From Dolosigranulum pigrum ATCC 51524 (lineage in GTDB: Bacteria; Bacillota; Bacilli; Lactobacillales; Carnobacteriaceae_A): 64,000 nucleotides of DNA. Position numbers and translations under genes: made by a program. The notes below the pieces were generated by a model. That model worked only from the letters and a program-made list of their open reading frames with translations, did no database searches and was not told where the DNA came from. The stretch covers positions 1,017,438 to 1,081,437 of the forward strand of contig NZ_JH601103.1 of NCBI RefSeq assembly GCF_000245815.1, in the 5' to 3' direction. Positions 36,534 through 45,474 of the stretch are shown here, piece after piece. Within the stretch, counting starts at the first letter, position 1, and each line of letters begins with the position of its first letter.

Positions 36534-37730
36534 ATGAGACATACAGCGTCCAAAATTTATCAGTTATATCCAACAATATTTAATACAGCGCTGATAGTGT
36601 TATTAGTATGGGTGATGATCCTTAGTGATTGGTCTGTTTTAAATGTTTCATTCGGTGATTTTTTATTAGTAGGAATCGTTCTATTATTGTTGAGTAATGT
36701 ACCCATAGATTTTTCAAAAAAACAGCAGCAGTTATTTACTATCAGTACTAGCAGTATTATACTGATAACATTGCTAGCCTATATTACCGGTCCAGCAGAT
36801 ATGAATATCAAATTATTGTTGTTTTCAAATGTGAAATTAATGTTTTATATTGGGACGGTAATGATGATCTACAATTATATTAGTAGTCGAGGATTGAAGC
36901 CTAAGTTTGTGCGAATAAATACGTACATGAGTTTATTGGTCATCGCAATTGGTATCGTTATTATTTATTTTATATTAACGGATCAATTGGATATTTTACA
37001 CAAAATTTGGTATTTTACGCGTATAGATGATCGAAGTTATCACTTAGGAAGCAGTGATATTATTCGTATGCGCAGTCTATTTGCTGAACCAGCTCATTTA
37101 GGATTTTATTTAAATATCTCACTTTATTTCGTGTTAAAACAAAGAAATAAATATTGGTTGGTTTATGCTGTATTAATTAGTATCGGTATAGTCTTAACTT
37201 TGAGTTATAGTATGATAATGATCGGCAGTTGGTTAATTATGAGTACAATTGCAAAACATGTGAAGTTATCTCAGTTTAAGTGGGACGGACGTTACTTAAT
37301 TGTTGTGGCAGTTATGTTACTGATTGCTCTCATTTTTGGAGAATTCTTATACGAAGCAATCTATATTCGAACATTGAATATTCTATCTGGTGAAGATGGA
37401 TCAGCAATAGCTCGATTGATGGGAAGTTGGCAACAAATTGACTCTGGCTATTTGTTATTCGGAGTAGGTGCCGCACATTCCACCAATATTACGAATATGT
37501 ATGCTTACGCTCTAAGTGATTTTGGCATAATTGGCTTGTTAGGTTTATTAGCAGGGACTGGGATTATATTTACATTTGGTCTTCGTGAAGGGGTATTTTT
37601 CACTCTAATGAATATCTCGAAAGGTGGTTACTTGAATCCACTGTTCTGGTTGTTTATACTTGTAATAGGACTAACAAATTTTAATCATAAACATACAAAT
37701 AGAGATGGAGAGAAAATATGGATTTTATAA
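36534..37730 (+). CDS. O-antigen polymerase-like membrane protein (Wzy candidate 1)
   Basis: A 398-residue membrane protein with about 10 to 11 helices and one larger extracellular loop (about residues 155-190). The segment MRSLFAEPAHLGFYL matches the EPAH-type motif found in exopolysaccharide polymerases of the Wzy/O-antigen ligase superfamily. It would join repeat units on the outer membrane face. The gene ends 13 bases inside the next gene. A second polymerase-like gene (39553) is in the same cluster. Confidence 0.78.
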   Translation: MRHTASKIYQLYPTIFNTALIVLLVWVMILSDWSVLNVSFGDFLLVGIVLLLLSNVPIDFSKKQQQLFTISTSSIILITLLAYITGPADMNIKLLLFSNVKLMFYIGTVMMIYNYISSRGLKPKFVRINTYMSLLVIAIGIVIIYFILTDQLDILHKIWYFTRIDDRSYHLGSSDIIRMRSLFAEPAHLGFYLNISLYFVLKQRNKYWLVYAVLISIGIVLTLSYSMIMIGSWLIMSTIAKHVKLSQFKWDGRYLIVVAVMLLIALIFGEFLYEAIYIRTLNILSGEDGSAIARLMGSWQQIDSGYLLFGVGAAHSTNITNMYAYALSDFGIIGLLGLLAGTGIIFTFGLREGVFFTLMNISKGGYLNPLFWLFILVIGLTNFNHKHTNRDGEKIWIL

Positions 37731-38698
37731 ATGAAGTCGTTCGATTTATCAAAAATAATATAAAAAAAATGATTGTATGGTCATTGGGTCTTTCTGTGAT
37801 TTTAATTGGCGTGCTAGTTGCAGGGAGTCTATTAGGTAAGAATGGCCGTGACTATAAATCTAAAGATGATCAGGCTGTATCCGAATACTATGAACAGCAA
37901 TTTTCATTTTTAGTAGAAGATAGTCAAGGCGATGTGGTGAACAATCCAGAATTAATTGAAGAAGAACTAAAACTTACTGGCTTGGTTAAGGAAATTGAAG
38001 CTTCATATGATGTCACTCTCGTTCCTGAACTTGTTGATGCCGATCAAAATATCACCATTACAAGCAATGATTCTGGGTTACATCAGTTAACCATTAGTTT
38101 GCCTGACCAACAAAAAAGTAACGAAATAGCTCATTTATTTAGAGACTTAGTTGTAGGGAAAAAATTAAAAGTGCTAGAGGATAGAAAAGTTTCATTAATT
38201 GGAGATGTTCGCTTATTGCAAGATGAAGAAAAAATATTGGAAAATACCCGGGGCATTAATGGCATGAAGTATTTAACGACTAAATATATTCTTCTAATGA
38301 TTATAATAAGTATTTCTCTCTCAATTGTTTTGATTATTATAAAAGAATGGCTCAGTCCAACACTAAATTATGTCTTTAGCTATGATGCTGACAAACATGA
38401 GCAATTAATTGTATTAAGTAAACAAGAAATTGAAGAAAATCCAGATAATTTCCAATCACTCTTACTGCAGGATGACCATACGCTTTGGTTAGCTGAACGA
38501 GATCCAATTATACTTGCAAATGATACATTAGCAACTGTATCAAAGGTGACGCCAAATGATATTCAAAACTTATCTAAAGCGGTTATTGTTATTGAACCGT
38601 TTTATACTAAAAAACAATGGTATAAAGAACAACTTCAATTATGTAAATGGCATCAACTACCAATGAGTATCTTACAACTAAATGATCTCAAAAAATAA
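37718..38698 (+). CDS. Wzz/CapA-like chain-length protein with a kinase-like C-terminal domain lacking Walker A
   Basis: A 326-residue protein with transmembrane helices at about 18-39 and 190-208 and an extracellular domain between them, the layout of Wzz/CpsC polysaccharide co-polymerases. The cytoplasmic tail of about 115 residues looks like the end of a BY-type tyrosine kinase: residues 287-322 (AVIVIEPFYTKKQWYKEQL and following) parallel the final strand-helix-strand of CpsD. No Walker A (GKS) and no tyrosine-rich tail are present, and no separate CpsD-like kinase or phosphatase gene occurs in the cluster. It would control chain length without phosphorylation. The kinase resemblance is my inference from pattern. 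Confidence 0.68.
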   Translation: MDFINEVVRFIKNNIKKMIVWSLGLSVILIGVLVAGSLLGKNGRDYKSKDDQAVSEYYEQQFSFLVEDSQGDVVNNPELIEEELKLTGLVKEIEASYDVTLVPELVDADQNITITSNDSGLHQLTISLPDQQKSNEIAHLFRDLVVGKKLKVLEDRKVSLIGDVRLLQDEEKILENTRGINGMKYLTTKYILLMIIISISLSIVLIIIKEWLSPTLNYVFSYDADKHEQLIVLSKQEIEENPDNFQSLLLQDDHTLWLAERDPIILANDTLATVSKVTPNDIQNLSKAVIVIEPFYTKKQWYKEQLQLCKWHQLPMSILQLNDLKK

Positions 38699-38728
38699 AT
38701 GTATGAAGGTAACTAACGAGGTGTAATA

Positions 38729-39514
38729 ATGAATGATTCAATAGAAATGCTTATATCGACAATGAATACCGATAGTCAATCATTGGTAAAAAAAATGAAT
38801 ATCCAAACGAATGCAATTGTCATTAATCAAACAAATCAAGTAAAGTATAACATGTTTCATTTGGATAAAAATACTATTCAAGAATATCAGTTTAATGAGC
38901 GAGGCATTGGTTTAAGTCGTAATAATGCATTACTACGGGCAACAGCAGATATTTGTATGATGGCAGATGATGATATGGTATATGTTGATAATTACCCGGA
39001 CCTTGTAAAGTCAGAGTATGAAAAATATCCAGATGCAGATATGATTTTATTCAATGTTCGTATTCATGATGAAAAAGGGACACAGGAAAAAGTTGATCAA
39101 AATGGAAAAGTGCATTACTTTAATAGTCTAAGATATGGCACAGTAACTTTTTCATTTAGAAGAGATTCGGTGCTCCGTCACAATATATTCTTTTCGCAGT
39201 TGTTTGGTGGTGCCAAATATGGGAATGGCGAAGATTCTATTTTTTTGTGGGATTGCCTAAAAGCTAATATGAATATTCGTAAATCAACAAAAATTATTGC
39301 TGATGTTTATAATGAAGAATCCACGTGGTTTAAGGGATTCGACGAAAAATTTTTTCTAGATCGCGGAGCGCTTTATAGAGCTTTAAGTAAACGATTTTAT
39401 AAACTTTTAATTTGGCAATATGCTATTAGAAAACGACATACGTTTCCAGAAAATATGTCCGTTTTTGAAAGTATTCAGCTTATGTTACGTGGGGCTAGAA
39501 CCTTCAGTCAGTAA
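38729..39514 (+). CDS. Glycosyltransferase (GT2-like, short N-terminal domain)
   Basis: A 261-residue GT-A transferase. The N-terminal region lacks the usual VIIPxYN start and begins with EMLISTMNTDSQSLVKKMN. The acceptor/donor region is clear: RGIGLSRNNALLRATADICMM and ADDDM as the metal-binding motif, then GGAKYGNGEDSIFLWDCL as the catalytic base region. This subfamily occurs in exopolysaccharide clusters of lactic acid bacteria. Sugar specificity unknown. Confidence 0.85.
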   Translation: MNDSIEMLISTMNTDSQSLVKKMNIQTNAIVINQTNQVKYNMFHLDKNTIQEYQFNERGIGLSRNNALLRATADICMMADDDMVYVDNYPDLVKSEYEKYPDADMILFNVRIHDEKGTQEKVDQNGKVHYFNSLRYGTVTFSFRRDSVLRHNIFFSQLFGGAKYGNGEDSIFLWDCLKANMNIRKSTKIIADVYNEESTWFKGFDEKFFLDRGALYRALSKRFYKLLIWQYAIRKRHTFPENMSVFESIQLMLRGARTFSQ

Positions 39515-39552
39515 GGATCAAATTTACTTGAACAGCATAGAAGAGGGAGTTT

Positions 39553-40635
39553 ATGATTTGGATAGCACATATTTTCTTTTTGAGTATTCTTTTAATAATC
39601 GCAAGATACTTTAAAAACGAAAAAATATTTATTTATAGTTCATTTATTTATATTTTATTTGTTTATGGGCAACGTTGGTTATCAGGAACAGATTTTCCCA
39701 ATTATTTGCTATATTACTTAACCAGTTTTACACGACGAACAGAATTCCTATATTTTGGTCTACAGGAATTACTTGCAACTCACAATATTTATTTTGGATT
39801 ATTCATTTTTCTTATACTATTTATAATTATGCATAACTATTATTCATTTTTTAAGAAGATAGATAAACAGGTTGTCATGATGATCGCATTATTTTTATTC
39901 TCAGAAATATTTGTAGCGCAATTATCACAATTACGACAATATGTAGCTGTTAGTTTTTTTACATTAGCATTTTATTACATGTTTCAGCAGAAATACTTTA
40001 AAACAGTTATACATATTATTCTAGCAGCAGGATTCCATATGTCAGCTATTTTTATGTCGATATTTTTATTTTTAAAAATGAAAATTTCACGAAAAGTGGC
40101 ACTTATCTTAGTAGGAATTTCATTAATGCTACCATTAATAAATATTCAGTTTATTTTTAACTTAAGTATTTTTTCACGTTATGCCAGTTATTTAGATAGT
40201 GTCTATAATGTTGGTCTAAGTCCTTTTCATTTAGCTAAGTTTTATGGATTAGCGTTGGTAGCTTTGTATTATATATTGAAAATTGATAAGTTTAATGAAA
40301 CAACCATTGAACGAATGATCTTGAATGGTATGTTGTTAAATATTTTGTTATATGGTATGAGTTTTCAATTTGCGTTGTTAATTCGGGTAAGTGCCTACTT
40401 TAAAGTTTTTGAGATTGTCTTTTTAGTCTATTATGCTGATCGCCTGAAAGGGACGTCTACTCGTTTAATTCAAACGGTAGTGGTGTTATTTTTCTTAGGC
40501 ATTTTTGGAGGTATTATTTTAACAGATCCATATGATATCTATCCGTATGAATTCGAACCGTTAAGATTATTTGAAAAAAGACCAAAGCCGGTTGTTAGAC
40601 GGGAAGTTGATCGCTTTTATTTAATGAGAGAGTAA
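39553..40635 (+). CDS. EpsG-family polymerase-like membrane protein (Wzy candidate 2)
   Basis: A 360-residue membrane protein with about nine helices of the EpsG family. Family marks are WLSGTDFPNY near residue 40, LSQLRQYVAVSFF and AAGFHMSAIF. EpsG proteins are thought to polymerise exopolysaccharide. Finding it next to a Wzy-like protein suggests two linkages, two polymers, or that one of the two has another role such as transferring a side chain. Confidence 0.85.
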   Translation: MIWIAHIFFLSILLIIARYFKNEKIFIYSSFIYILFVYGQRWLSGTDFPNYLLYYLTSFTRRTEFLYFGLQELLATHNIYFGLFIFLILFIIMHNYYSFFKKIDKQVVMMIALFLFSEIFVAQLSQLRQYVAVSFFTLAFYYMFQQKYFKTVIHIILAAGFHMSAIFMSIFLFLKMKISRKVALILVGISLMLPLINIQFIFNLSIFSRYASYLDSVYNVGLSPFHLAKFYGLALVALYYILKIDKFNETTIERMILNGMLLNILLYGMSFQFALLIRVSAYFKVFEIVFLVYYADRLKGTSTRLIQTVVVLFFLGIFGGIILTDPYDIYPYEFEPLRLFEKRPKPVVRREVDRFYLMRE

Positions 40636-40659
40636 TCAGTCGTAAGAAAGGAGTTTAAT

Positions 40660-43185
40660 ATGAAAAAAATGACCCAATACCCACACATTTCGAAAATCGT
40701 GTCTATTTTATTTGTATCGTTTGTCGTGTTATTTATTTATATTTTCAGAAGTGAATTTTATACGGGTATCGAAGGTTCAACAATGCGAATTGTTTCTTTA
40801 GACAAAAATAATGAAGAGGCACTGGGTCATTACCAAGACTTAAGGAATATTAAAATAAATGGTTCTAATGTTGATATGAATCAATCTATGGTGGAAACAG
40901 ATCAAACTCATTTAATGACGACTGGAACGCGTGGAATCATTATGGAAGGACCCAATCAAGAAGTAAGATTCCCAATTTCTTCCGTAAGTACATTATCTTT
41001 CGATTATGTTTCGGGTAGTTATCATGGCATTATACAGATTTATATTGATGATCAATTAATTGAAGAGATGGATACATATACTGAATATTACCATACAAAT
41101 TATTACTATAATGATTTGTCTACAGGTATTGGAATTTCTAGGCATAATATTGGCTGGTACTTAGCTGTTATGGTTACAGTGTTTGCAGGGGTGTATTTAA
41201 TAAAACATAATTTATGGAAAAACGATCATTTTAAGTGGAAGTTAACGCTTATTGGAATCCTTACAGTTGGATTATATGGTGTATTGAAAATTATTTCACG
41301 GTTTTATCATGTCAATAGTATCCACTGGTTAACATCTACGTTTTCAATTCATTCAGTTACAGTAGGAATGGGGTTAATCGGAATATTTTTACTAATTAAT
41401 AGCACAGTTTTAGAGGTGTTATTAAAGCATTATGTTGAATGGCTACGTGTAGTTTATTTAGGAATTCCATTTTTTGTTCTATATTTATTACAAGCAGCAT
41501 GGTCTACATATCAAGATATAGCATCTCCCTTTTTTATGATTAATATTTTGTTAATTAGTATTATAATAGTTGTGTTATCCCTATTTTTAACATCTATTCG
41601 AATGGCAAGTGTTGTTTTAGTAGCGATTGCTTATGGTACATCAATTATAAATAAAATATTAATTGATACACGTAATATTCCGCTGCAGTCCTATCATCTA
41701 CGCCAGGTACAGGACGGACTGAATGTCGCTGATACGGTTGTTATTGAGTTAAATCATCAGGTTATTATAATGACTTTATTTAGTACCTTATTTATGATGG
41801 GGATAATTAGTCTACCACTGAAACGCCAAACAATACCAAAGCTAAAAAGATGGCAAGCATCGTTGACGGGGGCAGTTGCCTTATTGTTATTACCTTTCAT
41901 GACAACAACGGTAACTTCACAGGTGGAAACAGAGTTTTATTTTTGGCGAATGGCGAATTCTTATGCTGAGAAAGGATTTTTATTCTCATTCATCGAGTTA
42001 TATAATCGCTCGAAAATTACAGAGCCTGATAATTATTCTATCGCTAAGGCGGAGGAAATTTTGCAAGAATATCCAGGTAACCTTGCATCTGGTCTACAAC
42101 CGAATATTGTTCTTATTCAGAATGAATCATTGTATGATTTTAACTCATTTGAAGGAATGGAATTAATGCCCAATCCTTTTGTTCATATGCATCGCGCTGC
42201 GGAAGAAGGAATTGCTGGTGACTTAACTGTCTCGGTTTATGGTGGCGGAACAGCTAATTCTGAGTATGAAGTCTTATCTAGTCATGCGTTATCTATTTTT
42301 CCTCCAGGTACATTCCCATTCCAACAGCTACTAAACAAGTCCAATCGGCGTCCAAGTATTGCAACTGAATTGGCTAATCAAGGTTACAAGACAATTGGCA
42401 TGCATCCACAAACATTGACGAACTATAATCGCGATAATGCCTGGATGAATTTAGGCATCAATGAGACGTACTTTACTGATTCGACTCCAGACATTGCCTC
42501 GTTTGTTGAGTATGATCATGTTCGAAATTATGTATCTGATGCTACCCTCTACCAAGGTACGATGAATTTAATTAATGATAGAGAAGAGCCAATATTTTCA
42601 TTCGTAGCGACCATGCAAGGACACGGCGGGTATGATCAACCAGAAGCTAATCGAGAAGTATTAGTCAACGGGGATGCTGATTTATTGCAAGAAAGTGTCT
42701 ATTTTTCAACAATGAAAGAGTCGGATGAAGGATTCGGACAATTGATGGATCAGTTGAATCAATCCGATGAGCCAACTATTGTGATGATGTATGGCGATCA
42801 CCAACCGACCTTATCGGATGAATTTTATAACAAATATATGCCGGGTGCGGAAATTCCGTATCAGTATAAGACGAATTATGTGATCTGGGCTAATTTTGAT
42901 TTGCCTGAGAAAGATTACGGCACAATCAGTCCCAATTATTTAATGCCTGTTTTACTGGATGTATTAGCTGAGACGGATTATGCGTTAGATGTTAATAGTT
43001 TTTACCAATTTTTATTAGAAGCAATGGATACAATGCCGGTTATGACCACTTGGGGCTATTACGATCCAAATACAGATGAATATGTTGAAAATCCAGTAGA
43101 TGATGAAGTGTTTAGTCAATATAGTAGCTTACAATATTATCGTGCAATCGATAAGCGATATCTGATGGAACCGACAGAAAATTGA
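40660..43185 (+). CDS. GacH/LtaS-type phosphoglycerol transferase with an extra extracellular domain
   Basis: An 841-residue membrane enzyme of the alkaline phosphatase superfamily. After helix 1 (about 11-29) comes an extracellular beta-rich domain of about 135 residues (30-165), then about eight helices (166-420) and an extracellular sulfatase-like domain (about 480-790). The catalytic set is present: E489 in IQNESLYDF, the nucleophile T531 in GGGTANSEYE, H655 in MQGHGGYD, and D713/H714 in YGDHQPT. Its place in a polysaccharide cluster argues for adding glycerol phosphate to the glycan, as GacH does for the group A streptococcal carbohydrate, rather than for making lipoteichoic acid. That role is inferred. 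Confidence 0.85.
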   Translation: MKKMTQYPHISKIVSILFVSFVVLFIYIFRSEFYTGIEGSTMRIVSLDKNNEEALGHYQDLRNIKINGSNVDMNQSMVETDQTHLMTTGTRGIIMEGPNQEVRFPISSVSTLSFDYVSGSYHGIIQIYIDDQLIEEMDTYTEYYHTNYYYNDLSTGIGISRHNIGWYLAVMVTVFAGVYLIKHNLWKNDHFKWKLTLIGILTVGLYGVLKIISRFYHVNSIHWLTSTFSIHSVTVGMGLIGIFLLINSTVLEVLLKHYVEWLRVVYLGIPFFVLYLLQAAWSTYQDIASPFFMINILLISIIIVVLSLFLTSIRMASVVLVAIAYGTSIINKILIDTRNIPLQSYHLRQVQDGLNVADTVVIELNHQVIIMTLFSTLFMMGIISLPLKRQTIPKLKRWQASLTGAVALLLLPFMTTTVTSQVETEFYFWRMANSYAEKGFLFSFIELYNRSKITEPDNYSIAKAEEILQEYPGNLASGLQPNIVLIQNESLYDFNSFEGMELMPNPFVHMHRAAEEGIAGDLTVSVYGGGTANSEYEVLSSHALSIFPPGTFPFQQLLNKSNRRPSIATELANQGYKTIGMHPQTLTNYNRDNAWMNLGINETYFTDSTPDIASFVEYDHVRNYVSDATLYQGTMNLINDREEPIFSFVATMQGHGGYDQPEANREVLVNGDADLLQESVYFSTMKESDEGFGQLMDQLNQSDEPTIVMMYGDHQPTLSDEFYNKYMPGAEIPYQYKTNYVIWANFDLPEKDYGTISPNYLMPVLLDVLAETDYALDVNSFYQFLLEAMDTMPVMTTWGYYDPNTDEYVENPVDDEVFSQYSSLQYYRAIDKRYLMEPTEN

Positions 43186-43211
43186 TAAAATACTGAAGAG
43201 GAGAAGTGTAG

Positions 43212-43955
43212 ATGAATAGACAATCATATAAAGAGTTAGTCTCAATTATTATGCCAGCGTATAATGCAGCAACTTTTATTCAAGAAACGATTCAGTCTGT
43301 GATTAACCAGACTTATCAGAACTGGGAGCTACTCATTGTTGATGATGCTTCAACAGATGATACCATAGATAAAATTCGATCCTTGGAAGATCATCGTATT
43401 AAATTAATCCCATTAGCGAAAAATAGTGGCGCCGCTATTGCCCGTAATACAGCTATTACGCAGGCTAAGGGGGAGTATTTGGCCTTTCTTGATAGTGATG
43501 ATTTGTGGGTACCTAATAAGTTAGAGAGGCAGCTCACATTTATGAAAGAGCATGGATATTTATTCACTTGTACTGAACATGGTGTGCTAGAAGAAAACGG
43601 CGAAATCTCAGAAATAAAAACAGTTAAGCCCCAAGCAAGTTATATGGATATTCTCAAGAATAACGCGGGGAATTCGACCATTATGTATAATTGTCAAGTG
43701 TTAGGCAAGTATTATTCTCCTGACATTAAGCGACGCAACGATATAACAATGTGGTTGCAAGTGATTAAAGAAACACCTTACTTATACGGAATGCAGGAGC
43801 CATTGACAATTTACCGTAAGCGAGGAGATTCATTATCAGCTAACAAATTAACCTTAATTCGTTATCAGTGGAAGTTATATCGCGAAATCGAACAGCTATC
43901 AGTATTCACCTCTTTAAAATTATTAATCTTAAAAGTCATTGATGTGCTCACTTAG
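43212..43955 (+). CDS. Glycosyltransferase family 2 (polysaccharide cluster, last gene)
   Basis: A 247-residue GT-A transferase with VSIIMPAYNAATFIQETI, VDDASTDDT, the donor motif FLDSDDLW and a catalytic region at KRRNDITMWLQVIK. This pattern resembles the CpsI/EpsH-like enzymes that add the later sugars of a repeat unit. AGGAG precedes the ATG. It closes the cluster; the following gene has its own promoter. Confidence 0.9.
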   Translation: MNRQSYKELVSIIMPAYNAATFIQETIQSVINQTYQNWELLIVDDASTDDTIDKIRSLEDHRIKLIPLAKNSGAAIARNTAITQAKGEYLAFLDSDDLWVPNKLERQLTFMKEHGYLFTCTEHGVLEENGEISEIKTVKPQASYMDILKNNAGNSTIMYNCQVLGKYYSPDIKRRNDITMWLQVIKETPYLYGMQEPLTIYRKRGDSLSANKLTLIRYQWKLYREIEQLSVFTSLKLLILKVIDVLT

Positions 43956-43982
43956 AAAATGATATATTTTTATCGTTGAAAA

Positions 43983-44011
43983 TTGATTATTTGTTTTAAA
44001 AATGATATAAT
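43983..44011 (+). promoter_or_regulatory. Promoter of the DUF503 gene
   Basis: TTGATT (43983-43988), a 17-base spacer and perfect TATAAT (44006-44011) with a TGA extension before the -10 box. The promoter is 13 bases upstream of the ATG. Confidence 0.75.
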
Positions 44012-44023
44012 AAATAGGAGGCC

Positions 44024-44308
44024 ATGATGAAAGGATTAGCTTTGGAAGTGGAGTTAATTATTCAGGAATCATTTTCATTGAAAGATAAGCGACGTGTACT
44101 CAAAAGTATATTAGATAAATCACGAGCTAAGTACAATGTTGCCGCAGCAGAGGTGAGTGAACAAGAAATATTGAATCGAGCTGTGCTGGCCTTCTCTTCA
44201 GTTAGCAATCAATACGGTCAATGCGAACGAGTTTTGCGGTCAGTTATTCACTTAATTGATGATCAATATCAAGTTGAGATTGTCCGAATAGTGTGGACTG
44301 AATTTTAA
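44024..44308 (+). CDS. DUF503 protein (YlxP-like)
   Basis: A 94-residue protein of the DUF503 family, found in B. subtilis as ylxP beside the nusA-infB-rbfA translation genes. The family pattern ELIIQESFSLKDKRRVLKSI is clear. Here it is detached from that operon and stands alone. ATG 44024 or 44027 follows AGGAGG directly. The molecular function is unknown; ribosome-related roles are suspected because of the usual context. Confidence 0.88.
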   Translation: MMKGLALEVELIIQESFSLKDKRRVLKSILDKSRAKYNVAAAEVSEQEILNRAVLAFSSVSNQYGQCERVLRSVIHLIDDQYQVEIVRIVWTEF

Positions 44309-44316
44309 TACAATAT

Positions 44317-44340
44317 GAGCTGAATAAACTGATTCAGCTC
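44317..44340. other. Perfect hairpin after the DUF503 gene
   Basis: GAGCTGAAT (44317-44325) and ATTCAGCTC (44332-44340) form a 9-bp stem with loop AAACTG. No T-run follows on either strand, so it is listed as a hairpin rather than a terminator. Confidence 0.5.
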
Positions 44341-44394
44341 AGCAGATACGTTTGAATAAGATAAAATGAATTTACACATGAAAGGGATAGCATA

Positions 44395-45288
44395 ATGATT
44401 CGAGTTATAATTGATTCAGCAACAGATATTAATCAACAAATTATAGACTTGTATGGAGACAAGTTTGATTTTATTCCGCTCTCTGTTATTATGGATGGAA
44501 AATCTTACACAGATCGCGTGGATGTTACTCTACAAGAGGTGCATAATTATATGAAAGACGGTAATATGCCTAAAACCTCGCAAATTTCACCGCAAGCAGC
44601 GATCGATAAGTTTACCGAAATTGCTGAAGCAGGTGATGATGCCATTTATATTTCACTCAGTAGCGCCTTGTCGGGAACATATCAAGTGGGAATGAATGCC
44701 TTGCGAGAAGTCCAAGAAGAGTATCCAGACTTCAAAGGAGCTATAATAGATTCTAAGTCAGCTGCTGGCTTGTTAACAATTTTATATGTTCAAGCCCAAG
44801 AATTAATTAAAGCAGATGTGCCTTTCGATGAGATTGTTGAGCTGTTAAATGACCAGGCTGAGCATGGGGTGACATTCCTATGTGTGGATGACCTGAACTG
44901 GCTAGCCAAGGGGGGACGCTTACCGAAAGCAATCGGTACAATTGGTTCAATGTTGAAAGTCAAACCTTTCCTAAGCTTAGATGATAACGGTGAGATTATA
45001 AAAGAAGCGCTTGTTCGTGGGAAAGATCGTGTCTATACAAAAATGATCGAGAAAAGTATTGATCTATTACAACAGACTTCTGAACAAATTGTTGTTGTTA
45101 GTCATGTCGGTCGTGTAGAAATTGCTGAAAAAATTAAAGCCTCTATAAAAGAAGCTGTCAATGCAACTATTCTGATTACAGAAATTAGTCCCGTAACAGC
45201 AGCTCATATTGGAATTGGTGGAGCCGGTGTTTTCTTTTTAAATCATGTGCCCAACGAGTACCGTATTCCCAATGCTTTAAAACACTAA
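44395..45288 (+). CDS. DegV family fatty acid-binding protein (FakB-like)
   Basis: A 297-residue DegV protein that binds a fatty acid and presents it to the kinase FakA for phosphorylation and incorporation into phospholipid. The family marks are the N-terminal VIIDSATDIN, the KTSQISPQA loop, the SLSSALSGTYQ ligand-binding loop and the C-terminal HIGIGGAGVFFL. FakA is not in the window. ATG 44395 follows AAAGGGATAG. Confidence 0.93.
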   Translation: MIRVIIDSATDINQQIIDLYGDKFDFIPLSVIMDGKSYTDRVDVTLQEVHNYMKDGNMPKTSQISPQAAIDKFTEIAEAGDDAIYISLSSALSGTYQVGMNALREVQEEYPDFKGAIIDSKSAAGLLTILYVQAQELIKADVPFDEIVELLNDQAEHGVTFLCVDDLNWLAKGGRLPKAIGTIGSMLKVKPFLSLDDNGEIIKEALVRGKDRVYTKMIEKSIDLLQQTSEQIVVVSHVGRVEIAEKIKASIKEAVNATILITEISPVTAAHIGIGGAGVFFLNHVPNEYRIPNALKH

Positions 45289-45311
45289 TAGTATAACTTA
45301 GGATACATCAG

Positions 45312-45362
45312 ACATACTTCTTTCGAGATAGGCTATGTTAGTCTACTTTGAAGGGAGTATGT
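45312..45362 (+). terminator. Probable terminator after degV
   Basis: ACATACT (45312-45318) pairs with AGTATGT (45356-45362), and the stem can be prolonged inward by CTTTC/GAAGG. The tail TCATTTGTATT is only moderately T-rich. Confidence 0.5.
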
Positions 45363-45474
45363 TCATTTGTATTAAAAACACAAAAAATTAATACTTTTAA
45401 CGTAATTTAATGGTAGTTTTTAGAAGAAATTTGTTATAAAATGGAACAGATTTAATGGAAGGATGTTATGATTT

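Noticed and set aside
33978..43955. Mobile element carrying the polysaccharide cluster
   Set aside because: No transposase, integrase, terminal repeats or tRNA target were found at either edge; AT-richness alone only suggests past exchange.
44317..44340. Terminator after the DUF503 gene
   Set aside because: The stem is perfect but no T-run follows on either strand.
45289..45474. T-box or other riboswitch before asnB
   Set aside because: The T-box sequence (AGGGTGGNACCGCG type) is absent and the only structure seen is the degV terminator.
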